Shown: one piece after another, positions 52,961-63,400 of the stretch
How the letters are laid out: every line of letters begins with the position of its first letter
How positions within the stretch are numbered: the first letter of the stretch is position 1
Assembly: GCF_001542405.1 (NCBI RefSeq)
Contig: NZ_LNCD01000078.1
Span: 62,001 to 126,000, forward strand
Length of the DNA stretch: 64,000 nucleotides
DNA from: Rhizobium altiplani
GTDB taxonomy: Bacteria > Pseudomonadota > Alphaproteobacteria > Rhizobiales > Rhizobiaceae
Reading direction: 5' to 3'
Made by a program: the position numbers and the translations under genes
Notes under the pieces: generated by a model
Seen by the model: the letters and a program-made list of their open reading frames with translations, nothing else
The model's database searches: none
Told to the model about the DNA's origin: nothing

Positions 52961-53920
52961 ATGGCGACCTTCACGATCATCATCCCCTTCTACCAGCGTC
53001 AGGACGGCATTCTCAGCCGCGCCCTGGCGTCGGTCTTCTCGCAAAGCTTCAAGGATGTTGATGTCATCGTCGTCGACGACCAGTCGCAACGCTCTCCGGA
53101 TGCGGACCTAGCGTCGCTGTCGGAGGAGGATAGGGCGCGTGTCACGGTGATCGCCCAGCCGAATGCAGGACCGGGCGGTGCCCGGAACACGGGACTCGAT
53201 CATGTGCCGGAGGCGACGCGATATGTTGCCTTTCTCGACTCCGACGATGTCTGGACGCCCGATCATTTGGCCAATGCAGCCAAGGCGATGGAGGCTTTCG
53301 GTGGCGACTGCTACTGGGCGTCCATCGAAGGGGGCGAGGAGTTCGACTACCATTTTGGTATCGCCGCTCTCGAGAAAGAGGAGGGGGCGCGGCGTCTCCT
53401 GGGCAAGCCGCTGATCCTCGACGTGCCTGACCTCGCGGGCGTCATGCTGAAGAACTGGGCCTTCCTGCACATGTCCTGCATGGTCATCGGCCGGCCGCTG
53501 TTCGAGAAGGTTCGTTTCGACGCGACCCTGCGCTTGGCGGCCGAGGACGTTCTGTTCTTTTGCGATTGCATCATCGCCGCGAAACAGGTGCTGCTCTGCG
53601 GCGAGCCTGGGGCGCTGCGCGGCGAGGGCATCAACATCTTCCACGGTGTCGACAACGCCTCGCCGGAGTTTCTCAAGCAGCAGTTCATCACCTGGATGGC
53701 GCTCGACCAGCTGGAGAGCCGCTTCTCTCGCCGACCGCAGGAGGTGGAGACGATCAAGGAGCACAAGAACACCGCCCGAAAGCAGGCGATCTGGAGCCAA
53801 ATCGGCCTTCTGCGTCGCCGAAAGAAGCCGGATTTCCGGCTGCTCGCACGCTGGGCGGCACGCGATCCCCGATTGCTTCAGAGCGCGCTGCAGCTGGCGG
53901 CGGCCAAGTTTTCCAGATAG
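52961..53920 (+). CDS. exoW: ExoW, succinoglycan glucosyltransferase (GT2)
   Basis: 319-aa GT2 enzyme, the same length as S. meliloti ExoW. N-terminal TFTIIIPFYQRQDGILSRAL, VVDDQSQ, NAGPGGARNTGLD and DxD motif AFLDSDDVW; AAEDVLFF carries the general base. It adds the last, beta-1,3-linked glucose of the octasaccharide, the one that ExoV normally pyruvylates. AAGGAGAG precedes the ATG at 52961. It converges on exoU with a 10-nt gap, with exoV missing between them. Confidence 0.93.
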   Translation: MATFTIIIPFYQRQDGILSRALASVFSQSFKDVDVIVVDDQSQRSPDADLASLSEEDRARVTVIAQPNAGPGGARNTGLDHVPEATRYVAFLDSDDVWTPDHLANAAKAMEAFGGDCYWASIEGGEEFDYHFGIAALEKEEGARRLLGKPLILDVPDLAGVMLKNWAFLHMSCMVIGRPLFEKVRFDATLRLAAEDVLFFCDCIIAAKQVLLCGEPGALRGEGINIFHGVDNASPEFLKQQFITWMALDQLESRFSRRPQEVETIKEHKNTARKQAIWSQIGLLRRRKKPDFRLLARWAARDPRLLQSALQLAAAKFSR

Positions 53921-53930
53921 TCGAACCCGG

Positions 53931-54932
53931 CTACTTGGCCGGGGCGCTCAGAAGATATCGCAAGCCATCGCCTTGCGCGGTGACGGAAACGCCACCCGGA
54001 TTTCGCAGGCGCTCGGTCTTGTCCATCAGGATGCCCGTCGCAACGGGCGGGAAGGCGGTTGGGTGCGCTGCGATAAAGGCGATGGCCGCCAGCGGGCCCG
54101 ATTGTGATTTGATGTCGAGGAACCGCCGCAGCTCATATTTGCCGCGCACGTGCCGCTCGTGCCGACGCACAGCCTCGGCGGCCTCAGGCGGCAATCTTGA
54201 CGATGCCAGCAGCACGCGATCGGCCTCGTAGAGGCGACGAAGATCTTCGGTGCGGTGTCGACCGCTGAGCGAATTTCCGCGCACGACCGCCCCGTAGCCG
54301 CAGCTGTGGATCACCTTGTAGCGCGCGCCGAGCGCCAGCGCCCTGATGTAGAGGTCGTAATCCTCTCCAAGCCGCATCTCCTCGCGGTAACGCAGGCCAT
54401 GCTTGTCCAGGAAAGCGCGTCGCATGATCGGCTTGAGGAAGCCAATCTCGCCGCGCCGAACGCCACGCTTGGAAATGTTGCCGTCGACAAAGGTGGGCAG
54501 GTCGAGGAAGAGCGGGCTTGCGGCAAATTGCTGTAGGCGCTGGGGCGCCTGGCTTGCTATATCGGCATCGACAAAGGCGATGTTGTCGGCAACGAACTCC
54601 CAGTCGTCCTCCACAAGCATCTGGCGAAAGCGGCCCTCGAAGAAGAAGTCGTCCGCATCGAGGATTGCGATCAGGGGTGCCGAAGAGATGTCGATGGCGT
54701 GGTTGCGGGCGGCAGAGGGGCCCTTGTTCTGATCGAATCTGACGACATTCAGCCTTCCGCTGGTGTCGTCCGCACGTCTCGCGGCCCCTGCCGTGCCGTC
54801 GCTGGAGCCGTCATCGACGACCACCACTTCGGTCACTTCGGGCTCCCGAAGCGCCGATCTCACAGCGGTTTCTATCGTGTCCGCCGCGTTCTTGGCTGCG
54901 ATGATGACGCAAATGCTTGCAGTTTCTGCCAC
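53931..54932 (-). CDS. exoU: ExoU, succinoglycan glucosyltransferase (GT2)
   Basis: 333-aa GT2 protein: ICVIIAAKNAADTIETAVRS, VDDGSSDGT, KGPSAARNHAID, DxD motif IAILDADDFFF, and RLGEDYDLYIRALALG. It adds a beta-1,6 glucose in the side chain of the repeat. The start is a GTG at 54932 with GGAGG 7 nt upstream. It is transcribed leftward, tail-to-tail with exoW. Confidence 0.92.
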   Translation of the reverse strand: MAETASICVIIAAKNAADTIETAVRSALREPEVTEVVVVDDGSSDGTAGAARRADDTSGRLNVVRFDQNKGPSAARNHAIDISSAPLIAILDADDFFFEGRFRQMLVEDDWEFVADNIAFVDADIASQAPQRLQQFAASPLFLDLPTFVDGNISKRGVRRGEIGFLKPIMRRAFLDKHGLRYREEMRLGEDYDLYIRALALGARYKVIHSCGYGAVVRGNSLSGRHRTEDLRRLYEADRVLLASSRLPPEAAEAVRRHERHVRGKYELRRFLDIKSQSGPLAAIAFIAAHPTAFPPVATGILMDKTERLRNPGGVSVTAQGDGLRYLLSAPAK

Positions 54933-55068
54933 GCGTAGCCTCCGTTGTTTTCGCTCAACAACTAGGACGTCAAAATGTGGCGGACAACGGGCGGCCGTTC
55001 AAATGATGTTACGGGGCGAGAATGCCTTCCATGCCGGACAGGCACGGCCGCGGTACGAATCGCGATGC

Positions 55069-55335
55069 TTAGCGATTGAACGGCTCGGAGCCCTTGAAGG
55101 GCGACACAGGCATTTTTTCGGCTTCTTCGCGCTTTACGGCGGGGCGAATCGTGCGGCTCCTGGATTCCTTCCAGACAAGGTAAAGCACGCCGCCAAAGTA
55201 GCCGGCCTGAAGCAGGACGGCGCAAATTGCGGTCTTGATCGCGGTGCCAGCGAGGGAACCGCTCAGCCAATACGTCGCCACAGCAAATACGGCCAATGCG
55301 CCGAGCATGCTGAAGATAACGCGAGGTGCATACAT
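55069..55335 (-). CDS. exoX: ExoX-type exopolysaccharide production repressor
   Basis: 88-aa inner-membrane protein with two hydrophobic segments (about 4-24 and 31-52) and a basic, Pro-containing C-terminal tail. ExoX and its homologue PsiA lower EPS output post-translationally in proportion to ExoY level (established). The ATG at 55335 is preferred because GGAGGAGG lies 6 nt upstream; a start 10 codons earlier (55365) would overlap that site. Divergent from exoY over a long promoter region. Confidence 0.85.
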   Translation of the reverse strand: MYAPRVIFSMLGALAVFAVATYWLSGSLAGTAIKTAICAVLLQAGYFGGVLYLVWKESRSRTIRPAVKREEAEKMPVSPFKGSEPFNR

Positions 55336-56109
55336 CTGTTGCCTCCTCCATCGGAGCTTCTTCAACGAACAATTATCGAAGACGAAAGCGCCACCAGGAT
55401 CCTTCCTAGGATAATGTTTTACAGGACTTCCTGTTTCAACTGAAGGTCCGGAGACGTTTTTTGCGCCTGCGAAATGCGTAGTACAGCGACGATCTTAAAG
55501 GTTTCTTCCGGCTATTGGTAAAAATGCCACGCGCTGTCACCCTTCGCGGGCTTTTGCGAAAGATGATTAAAGAAAATTACATCGATCTTTGGTTGCGCCT
55601 AATTTGGCAATACACGTAAGCATTAGTGCCACAATGTCGGTCACAACGGGTGCGTTGGAGGGGTTGTGCGTTCAACTTTTATTACAAAGTTTTTAATTTC
55701 AATCGGTTTGCTAGTGCAGTGCAAAACTGATGGTGCAATGCAATAAAGAACTCTTTCGGCAAATAGAATCCATTGCTTTGCGAGAAGCCGCCAGTGCAAA
55801 CCACCAATTGCTCCCACCGTGCCGGAACGACCTAGACTTCAGTATCTTTGGCTCGGATAGCAATGGCCCAGACTTTTATTGGTACACGCATAGATTATTT
55901 CGAGATCGCCAGAGAATTGTATGACTATTTCAGCGGATTCTTAAAAACAAAAAAGCTGAACGGCGGCCGGAAAAACACGTCGTAAAGCGTCAGTCGTAAA
56001 ATTGTGGCTTAAAAAAACAAAATCACCTCATACACTTCGAATTCGTCAGGGCCAGCTAACCGGCCTGAGCCTACCCGACCAAACGGCAAACATAAGTGGA
56101 GTTACCTCT
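55336..56109. promoter_or_regulatory. 774-bp AT-rich exoX-exoY regulatory region
   Basis: No convincing gene lies here; the 64-codon frame at 55730-55924 has no ribosome-binding site or family features. The part from about 55490 to 55760 and around 55930-56030 is markedly AT-rich. A 14-bp palindrome ACAGGA-CT-TCCTGT is at 55421-55434. In S. meliloti the exoX-exoY region is the target of MucR and other EPS regulators, and the length and composition here fit that role. Confidence 0.65.
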
Positions 56110-56790
56110 ATGAAGTCTGCGACGAGATCGGACAGTTCGCCATTTTATGGCGCAGTTCATCAGAGCGTGTTTCCGCCGACTGGCGGGATCGCAAAACGGG
56201 CATTCGATGTGTCCGCCGCCTGCCTCGGGCTCATCTTTCTGAGCCCGCTTTTTTTGATGGTGATGTTGCTTGTGAAGCTCTCCGACAGGGGGCCGATCTT
56301 CTACGGACATCGCCGCATCGGCCACAATGGCCAGGAGTTCCGTTGCCTGAAGTTTCGGACAATGGTCACCAATGGTGACAAGGTTCTGCAGGAGCACCTG
56401 CGAAACAATCCGAAGGCCATGGAAGAGTGGCGTGAAACGCGCAAGCTGCAGGATGACCCCCGGGTTACTGTCGTTGGTGCCGTTCTACGCAAATTGAGCC
56501 TTGATGAGCTGCCCCAGCTCTTCAATATCATCCGCGGCGAAATGAGCGTCGTCGGTCCGCGTCCCGTTGTTCGAGACGAACTCGAAAAATACGAGAATGC
56601 GGCCGTCTATTATCTGCAAGCTCGCCCTGGCCTGACAGGCCTCTGGCAGATCAGCGGACGCAATGACGTTTCTTACGCCACCCGCGTCGCCTTCGACACG
56701 CACTATGTCGAAAACTGGTCGCTGGTTCGGGATGTCGTGATCATCGCACGCACAATCCCGGCGGTATGCGCTCAACGCGGCAGCTACTAA
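56110..56790 (+). CDS. exoY: ExoY, succinoglycan-initiating galactosyltransferase
   Basis: 226-aa polyprenyl-phosphate sugar-1-phosphate transferase, the same length as S. meliloti ExoY. One N-terminal membrane hairpin (GIAKRAFDVSAACLGLIFLS), then KLSDRGPIFYGHRRIG, CLKFRTM, RKLSLDELPQLFNI, MSVVGPRPV and RPGLTGLWQISGR. It transfers galactose-1-phosphate to undecaprenyl phosphate, starting each repeat. GTGGAG precedes the ATG at 56110; 36 upstream codons are rejected. First gene of exoY-F-Q-Z. Confidence 0.97.
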   Translation: MKSATRSDSSPFYGAVHQSVFPPTGGIAKRAFDVSAACLGLIFLSPLFLMVMLLVKLSDRGPIFYGHRRIGHNGQEFRCLKFRTMVTNGDKVLQEHLRNNPKAMEEWRETRKLQDDPRVTVVGAVLRKLSLDELPQLFNIIRGEMSVVGPRPVVRDELEKYENAAVYYLQARPGLTGLWQISGRNDVSYATRVAFDTHYVENWSLVRDVVIIARTIPAVCAQRGSY

Positions 56791-56866
56791 GCCGCATCTC
56801 AAAACGCAAAACAGTACTGCGCGGCAACGCCTTACGGCTTGTCGTGCTGAGACACGGGGAAGGTTC

Positions 56867-58138
56867 ATGGAAAGACGCTTTCTTGACGGCAAGGCCGGAC
56901 GATTTCGTTCGCTAAGATCCGGCATTGTTGTCGCAGCCGGACTTGCTGCTTTATTGGCGTCCTCATCGCTTGCCAGTGCAGACGACTACCGTCTCGGAAT
57001 GATGGACAAGCTGAGGATTCGGGTGGCCGAGTGGCAGACCGCGGATGGCAGCATCCGCGACTGGTCGGTTATCAGTGGGGACTATACGGTCGGGCCTTCA
57101 GGAAGCATTTCCCTGCCTTTCGTCGGTGATATGCCCGCATCAGGCAAGACGACAGATGCGATCGCCCAGGAGATCGGTTCGGCTCTGCAGAAGCAATTTG
57201 CTCTGAAAGACCGACCTTCTGCCTCGGTGGAACTGTCGGAATTCCGGCCGGTCTATCTCTCCGGTGACGTTGAAAAGCCCGGTGAATATCCGTTCGCGCC
57301 CAATCTCACGATCGTCAAGGCCGTGAGCCTCGCGGGTGGCCTGCGCCGCGCGGACGCCGGGCAACGCTTCGCCCGCGACTTCATCAACGCCAAGGGTGAC
57401 GCGGTCGTCTACATGGCCGACCGGGCACGCCTGCTGGTGAAGCAGGCGCGGTTGCGCGCGGAGATCGCGAACCAGGATACGATCGAAATGCCGAAGGAGC
57501 TGCAAGACAAGCCGGAGGCGAAGCCCCTGCTTGACAGCGAATCGGCTCTCATGAACACGCGCAAGAAGCGGCTGACGCTGCAGCTTCAGGCTCTTGCTGA
57601 CCTCAAGCAACTGCTGCAAAGCGAGGTCGAGACCCTCGCCAAAAAGAGCGAAACGCAGACTCGGCAATTGCAGCTTGCGACCGCGGACCGCGACAAGGTC
57701 GAGGATCTTGCGGAGAAGGGTCTGGCACTCAGCGCCCGCAAGATGGCCGCCGAGCAGCGCGCTGCCGATACCGAGGCGACGCTTCTCGATATCGACACCA
57801 ATTCGCTGAAGGCCAAGCAGGATATCAGCAAGGCCGATCAGGACGAGATCACGCTTCGGAACGACTGGGATGCGCAGCTTGCCCAGGAACTTCAGAATGC
57901 CGAAGCTCAACTCGACGAACTCCATCTTAAGCTCGAAACCAGCAATTCGCTGATGGCGGAGGCATTGACGCAATCCACCGATGCCGCCCGTTTTGACACC
58001 AGCACTGGGGCTGCGAGCATCGCCTACTCAATCGTCCGCGATGTCGACGGCAAGGCGAAGGAGATTCCGGTTCAGGAAAATACGGCACTGCAGCCCGGCG
58101 ACCTGATCAAGGTCACCGCCGGATTGGCAATGAGATAA
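56867..58138 (+). CDS. exoF: ExoF, polysaccharide export protein (OPX family)
   Basis: 423-aa envelope protein with a signal peptide (to about residue 38, ASSSLASA). A Poly_export domain (DDYRLGMMDKLRIRVAEW, VGPSGSISLPFVGD) and an SLBB-like part (VYLSGDVEKPGEYPF) are followed by a long Lys/Glu/Leu-rich coiled coil (about 190-370). It works with ExoP in transport of succinoglycan across the periplasm. No lipobox Cys is seen. GGGGAAGG precedes the ATG; exoQ starts 10 nt after its stop. Confidence 0.95.
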   Translation: MERRFLDGKAGRFRSLRSGIVVAAGLAALLASSSLASADDYRLGMMDKLRIRVAEWQTADGSIRDWSVISGDYTVGPSGSISLPFVGDMPASGKTTDAIAQEIGSALQKQFALKDRPSASVELSEFRPVYLSGDVEKPGEYPFAPNLTIVKAVSLAGGLRRADAGQRFARDFINAKGDAVVYMADRARLLVKQARLRAEIANQDTIEMPKELQDKPEAKPLLDSESALMNTRKKRLTLQLQALADLKQLLQSEVETLAKKSETQTRQLQLATADRDKVEDLAEKGLALSARKMAAEQRAADTEATLLDIDTNSLKAKQDISKADQDEITLRNDWDAQLAQELQNAEAQLDELHLKLETSNSLMAEALTQSTDAARFDTSTGAASIAYSIVRDVDGKAKEIPVQENTALQPGDLIKVTAGLAMR

Positions 58139-58148
58139 CGAGGCCGCA

Positions 58149-59414
58149 ATGCGGATCGCAAAATCTGTGCTCATTCAGCCAGGCAGGAATGCGAATTTCG
58201 CCATCCCTGCCGTGGCGCTGTCACTTTTTTGCTTCGCCTACTCGATTAAGTTCGGGCAGGTGGCGATCCTGCTTTACTATGCGCTCTGGTTGCCGCTGAT
58301 TGCCGTGGACTACAAGAAGGTGCTCGGCAGCCATGGTCGCTATCTCTGGATCTATGCCTTCGCAGCACTTGCCTTCCTGTCGGTCTTCTGGTCGGTGGTT
58401 CCGAGCATTTCGCTGCGTGCCAGCATCCAGTACCTGACTCAGGTCATCTGTGCCCTGATCGCAGTCCGCGTGGTGGACGTCAGAAGCCTGACGGTGGGCA
58501 TGATCGCCGGTGTGGGGATCGTTCTCGTCTATTCGCTGCTGTTCGGCTACTACGAGTACGACCCGCTGGACGGCACCTTCAGTTTCGTTGGGGCCTTCGC
58601 CTCGAAGAACCAGCTTGGCTTCTATGCGTCGCTTGGGTTGATCGTTTCCTTCGCGGCCGTCTTTATCTTCGGTGAGAGACGCCTCTGGATGGCGGCGTCG
58701 GGAATAGTCGGGCTGCTATCGGCCTACTGCCTCATCGCCTGCCAGTCTGCGACGTCCGTTTTGACGACTGCCGTCGTGATTGCCCTCATGATGGGGCTGC
58801 GTGTCGTGCTCGCACTGACCCCCGACCACCGCAAGCTGCTGGTCGTCGGCGGTGGCGTCGCCGTCATCATTCTCGCCGTTGCTGGCGTCTATCTCGGCGC
58901 GGTCGATGCCGTTCTCGGCATCTTCGGCAAGGATTCCACGCTGACCGGGCGTACCTATCTCTGGCAGCAGGGGATCGAGGCGGCAAAGCAGAATCCGGTC
59001 TTCGGCATCGGCTACCAGGCCTATTGGGTTCAGGGCTTCTCGGAGCCGGAGCGCCTGTGGGAAGAGTTCTTCATCGGATCGCGGAGCGGCTTCCACTTCC
59101 ACAACACCTACATCGAAACGGCCGTCGAGCTGGGGCTCGCGGGCGTGATCGTTCTTGCAGGAATGCTCTTGCGGATTTTGTGGGGGCACTTGCGCCGCGT
59201 CATCGAGGATTTCAGGAACGACGAATCCTATCTGCTGTTCTCGATCGCCGTGCTGCTGACGATCCGCTCCTTCGTCGAGATCGATATTCTGACACCGTAC
59301 AACGTCGGGACGTTTCTTTTCTATTTCGCCGCCGGAAAGCTGGCGACAGCGCGCCGCCAGCCAGCGGTGAGCTCATGGCAACACCACGCGTCGCCTGAGC
59401 CTGTCACTCAATAA
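58149..59414 (+). CDS. exoQ: ExoQ, succinoglycan polymerase (Wzy/O-antigen ligase family)
   Basis: 421-aa polytopic membrane protein with about 10-11 helices and the large periplasmic loop typical of Wzy/WaaL proteins, bearing LTGRTYLWQQGIEAAKQNPV and GFHFHNTYIETAVELG. It joins octasaccharide repeats on the periplasmic face; ExoQ is required for high-molecular-weight polymer in S. meliloti. GAGG precedes the ATG. Third gene of exoY-F-Q-Z. Confidence 0.95.
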   Translation: MRIAKSVLIQPGRNANFAIPAVALSLFCFAYSIKFGQVAILLYYALWLPLIAVDYKKVLGSHGRYLWIYAFAALAFLSVFWSVVPSISLRASIQYLTQVICALIAVRVVDVRSLTVGMIAGVGIVLVYSLLFGYYEYDPLDGTFSFVGAFASKNQLGFYASLGLIVSFAAVFIFGERRLWMAASGIVGLLSAYCLIACQSATSVLTTAVVIALMMGLRVVLALTPDHRKLLVVGGGVAVIILAVAGVYLGAVDAVLGIFGKDSTLTGRTYLWQQGIEAAKQNPVFGIGYQAYWVQGFSEPERLWEEFFIGSRSGFHFHNTYIETAVELGLAGVIVLAGMLLRILWGHLRRVIEDFRNDESYLLFSIAVLLTIRSFVEIDILTPYNVGTFLFYFAAGKLATARRQPAVSSWQHHASPEPVTQ

Positions 59415-59462
59415 CGTCATTGCATTTTCGACCGGGCTTGGGCCGGTTCTCCGAGGAAACGG

Positions 59463-60470
59463 ATGAAGACACTTTACGGCATCCAATATCTGCGCGCCTT
59501 CGCGGCACTTGCCGTCGTGGTCTTCCACGCGGCCGAAAGAACCGGTGAGCATTTCGCCATTGGTGCCGCCGGCGTCGATGTTTTCTTCGTCATCAGCGGT
59601 TTCATCATGTGGGTCATCAGCGACCGCCGCCCAATGACGCCACAGGGGTTCCTGCTTGATCGCATTCGCCGCATTGCGCCTTCCTACTGGCTGGTCACGA
59701 GCGTGATGATCGCCGGCGCCCTCGTCGGTCTGTTTCCAAACCTGAAGCTGACCGGCGCCCATATCTTGTCCTCGCTTTTCTTCATTCCTGCCCACTCGCC
59801 GAGCACTGGCGAGATCTGGCCGGTCCTCGTCCAAGGCTGGACGCTGAATTTCGAGATGTTCTTCTACATACTGTTTGCCGGCGCGCTCTTCCTGCCGCGT
59901 CGCTGGAGACTGGTCTATCTGACGGCCATTTTCGGGAGCTTCTTCCTGATCGGCCTGGTGTTCAAGCCTGCATCGCCCGTGCTGAACACCTATACCCGGT
60001 CGATCATCCTCGAATTCCTCGGGGGAGTGCTGCTCGCCGAATTGTGGATCCGGCGCTGGATTGCAGGCACCAGTCTCGGCCTTGCATTCGTTGGCGCATC
60101 ACTCGTCGGCTTCGCCATGATCTTTCTGATCGGAGCCGATTTCAATGAAACGATCTGTGGGCCGCTGGCCATCGCTTTGGTCTACGGCATGGTGTCGCTC
60201 GAGGCGGACGGCAGCATTGGCCGCGTACCGCTTCTCACCTATCTCGGCGATGCATCCTATTCGATATACCTCTGGCACACGCTGGCAATCTCCGTGATCG
60301 TCAAGGCTGCCGGCGCGGCCGGGCTGTCGGCAACGCCGACGATCGTAATTGCCGTCATTGGCGGCACGATCCTCGGAACGGCAGCCTACGAGTTTGTCGA
60401 GAAGCCGCTCCGGAAGATCTTTTCGTCAGACCTGTTCAAACCGAGCGCGGTCGAGCGGCGCCCTTCATGA
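59463..60470 (+). CDS. exoZ: ExoZ, succinoglycan acetyltransferase (acyltransferase-3 family)
   Basis: 335-aa polytopic acyltransferase: N-terminal YGIQYLRAFAALAVVVFHAA with the catalytic-type His, GVDVFFVISGFIMW, DRIRRIAPSYWLVT, and LGDASYSIYLWHT. It O-acetylates the repeat unit. GAGGAAAC precedes the ATG. Its end overlaps that of the converging RND gene by 6 nt. In S. meliloti exoB follows exoZ; here the efflux pump does. Confidence 0.94.
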   Translation: MKTLYGIQYLRAFAALAVVVFHAAERTGEHFAIGAAGVDVFFVISGFIMWVISDRRPMTPQGFLLDRIRRIAPSYWLVTSVMIAGALVGLFPNLKLTGAHILSSLFFIPAHSPSTGEIWPVLVQGWTLNFEMFFYILFAGALFLPRRWRLVYLTAIFGSFFLIGLVFKPASPVLNTYTRSIILEFLGGVLLAELWIRRWIAGTSLGLAFVGASLVGFAMIFLIGADFNETICGPLAIALVYGMVSLEADGSIGRVPLLTYLGDASYSIYLWHTLAISVIVKAAGAAGLSATPTIVIAVIGGTILGTAAYEFVEKPLRKIFSSDLFKPSAVERRPS

Positions 60471-63400
60471 AGAAGTCTCAGTGGCAGCCTCCTCGGAGGG
60501 CGGGGCGGGCTCGGCCTGCGCAACAGGCTTTCGCCGGCGCCCGCGCAACACGACGTAAAAGACGGGCGTCAGGAACAGGCCGAAAATCGTTACGCCGAGC
60601 ATCCCTGAGAAAACGGCCGTTCCGAGCGATTGGCGCATTTCGGCGCCGGGGCCGGTGGCGATCATTAGCGGCACGACACCGAAGATGAACGCGAAGGCCG
60701 TCATCAGAATCGGCCGCAGCCGCAGGTGACTGGCCTCGATGGCGGCCTCGGTTGCTGACTTGCCTTCGTCCTGTGCCTGTCTCGCGAATTCCACGATCAG
60801 GATGGCGTTCTTGGCCGCCAGCCCGATCAGAACGATCAAGCCGATCTGCGTCAGGATGTTGTTGTCCATTCCGCGCAGATGGACCCCAAGCAAGGCTCCC
60901 AGGATCGCAAGGGGGACGATGAGGATGATGGCTAGCGGCAGAACCCAGCTTTCATATTGCGCCGACAGGGCCAGGAACACGAAGACCACCGACAGGGCGA
61001 AGATGTAGATTGCGGTATTGCCGGTGTTCCTCTCCTGGAAGGCGATTTCCGTCCACTCGAAGGTCGTTCCTGCCGGCAGGATCTGCTTGGCAAGGCCTTC
61101 CATCTTGTCGAGTGCGGTGCCCGTCGAAACGCCAGGGGCGGCATTACCCTGCACGGGGACGGACACATACATATTGTAATGCTGGACGAGGGATGGGCCG
61201 CTGGTATCACGGATGTCGACCAGCGTGCCAAGCGGGACGAGTGCACCCGTCGCAGATCTTACCTTGAGGGCGAGGATGTCGTCACGCTCGACGCGATACT
61301 GCTGGTCGGCTTGCGCGCGCACTTGGTAGACACGCCCGAAGGCATTGAAATCGTTGACATAGGATGTGCCGAGATTGATCGACAGCGTGTCGAATATGTT
61401 GGTGATCGGCACGTTCAGCGTGCGCGCCTTGTCGCGGTCGATTTCGAGGAAATATTGTGGACTGTTGGCGGAAAACGTCGTGAAGACACCCGTCAGACCC
61501 TCGGTCTGGTTCGCCATGCCCATCAGCTGATAGGCAACGCCGAGGACGCGGCGCATATCGGAGCTCTCGCGATCCATCAGCTGGATCTTGAAGCCGCCGG
61601 CATTGCCGATGCCCGAGATCGGCGGCGGCGGAATGGCGATGATGAAGGCTTCCTGGATCGCCTGCAGGCTCCCATAGAGCTGGCCGATGATCTTCGTGGC
61701 CGTCTCGCCATGCTCCAAACGGTTTTCGAAGGTGTCGAAGGCGGCAAAGACCACGCCGGCGTTGGAAGCGTTGGTAAACGTTGCGCCGCTGAAGCCCGAG
61801 AAGGCAACAGCATTCTTGACGCCAGGCGTGTTGCGGATGATCTCCGAAGCGCGCTCGACGACCGCGTCGGTGCGTGAAAGCGCTGCACCGTCAGGGAGTT
61901 GCACGACGACGATGGCGTACCCCTGGTCCATGACCGGGACGAAGCCGCCGGGAACGATCCTGCTCATATAATATGTGGCGCCGAGCAGGCCGATAAAGAT
62001 CAGCAGTGCGACGCAGAGTGCTGCGACTGTCTGCACCGTATGACGGACGATCCATGAATAGCCGGCACTGAGCCTGTCGAACCCATTGTTGAATCCATTC
62101 GCAAGCGCGCTTCCGAAACGCGCGATCGGATTGCGCCGCTTCTCGTGCTCCTCGTGTGGCTTGAGCACCAGTGCGGCGAGCGCTGGCGAGAGGGTCAGGG
62201 AATTCAATGCCGAGATCGCGGTTGCGACCGCGATCGTCACGGCGAACTGACGATAAAACTGGCCTGATATGCCGGGGATAAAGGCCGTTGGGACAAACAC
62301 GGCGATCAGCACGAGAGAGATGGCGACGACTGCCGTTCCGACCTCGTTCATCGTCACATGCGCCGCCTCTCGCGGCGTCATTCCCTTTGCCAGGTTGCGC
62401 TCGACATTTTCGACCACGACGATGGCGTCGTCGACGACGATGCCGATCGCCAGTACGAGGCCAAACAGCGTCAACATGTTGAGCGAAAACCCGAAGGCAA
62501 GCAGAAACGCGAAGGTGCCGATCAGCGAGACCGGGATGGCAACGATGGGGATGATTGCCGTTCGCCACGACTGTAGGAAGATGAGAACCACGATGGCGAC
62601 GAGGAGGGCGGCTTCAGCGATCGTCTTGTAGACCTCGTTGATCGACTCCGCGATGAATTCGGTCGGGTTGTAGACGATGTCGTAGCTAAGGCCCTGCGGG
62701 AAATCCTGGGCGACTGTGTCCATCGTCTTCTTGATTTCGGCCGCGGCTGCAAGCGCGTTGGTGCCGGGACGCGCGAAAATGCCGAGCGCGACCGCCGGCT
62801 TGCCGTTCAGATAGCTATTGGTGACATAGTCCTTGGCGCCGAGTTCGATGCGGGCGATATCCTGCAACTGGACGAGACGCCCCTCGGAGGTCGCTTTGAC
62901 GATGACGTATCGGAACTGTCGGGCATCCGAAAAACGTCCTTGCGTCGTCACCGTATATTGGAAGGCGTTGGTGCCGGCGGCCGGCGGCCCGCCGATCGAG
63001 CCGCCGGAGACCTGCACGTTTTGTTCGCGCAGCGCGTCGACGACATCGCTGGCGGTCATGCCATAAGCCGACAGTTTCTGCGGGTCGAGCCAGATGCGCA
63101 GCGAATACTCGCGTTCACCGAACAGGATGACGTCGCCAACGCCGTCAAGACGAACCAGCGTGTCGCGGATACGGGTGCGTGCGTAGTTGGAGACATAAAG
63201 CTGGTCGTATCGGGAATTCGGCGACAGCAGATGCACCACCATCATCAGGTCGGGCGAGCTTTTTGCCGTCGTGATGCCAATGCGCCGCACTTCTTCGGGA
63301 AGGCGTGGCTCGGCGATGGCAACGCGATTCTGGACAAGCACTTGCGCCTTGTCGAGGTCCGTGCCGAGCTTGAAAGTCACGGTCAGCGCCATGGAGCCAT

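Noticed and set aside
55730..55924. Small open frame in the exoX-exoY region
   Set aside because: No ribosome-binding site, low-complexity coding content and located in a regulatory region.
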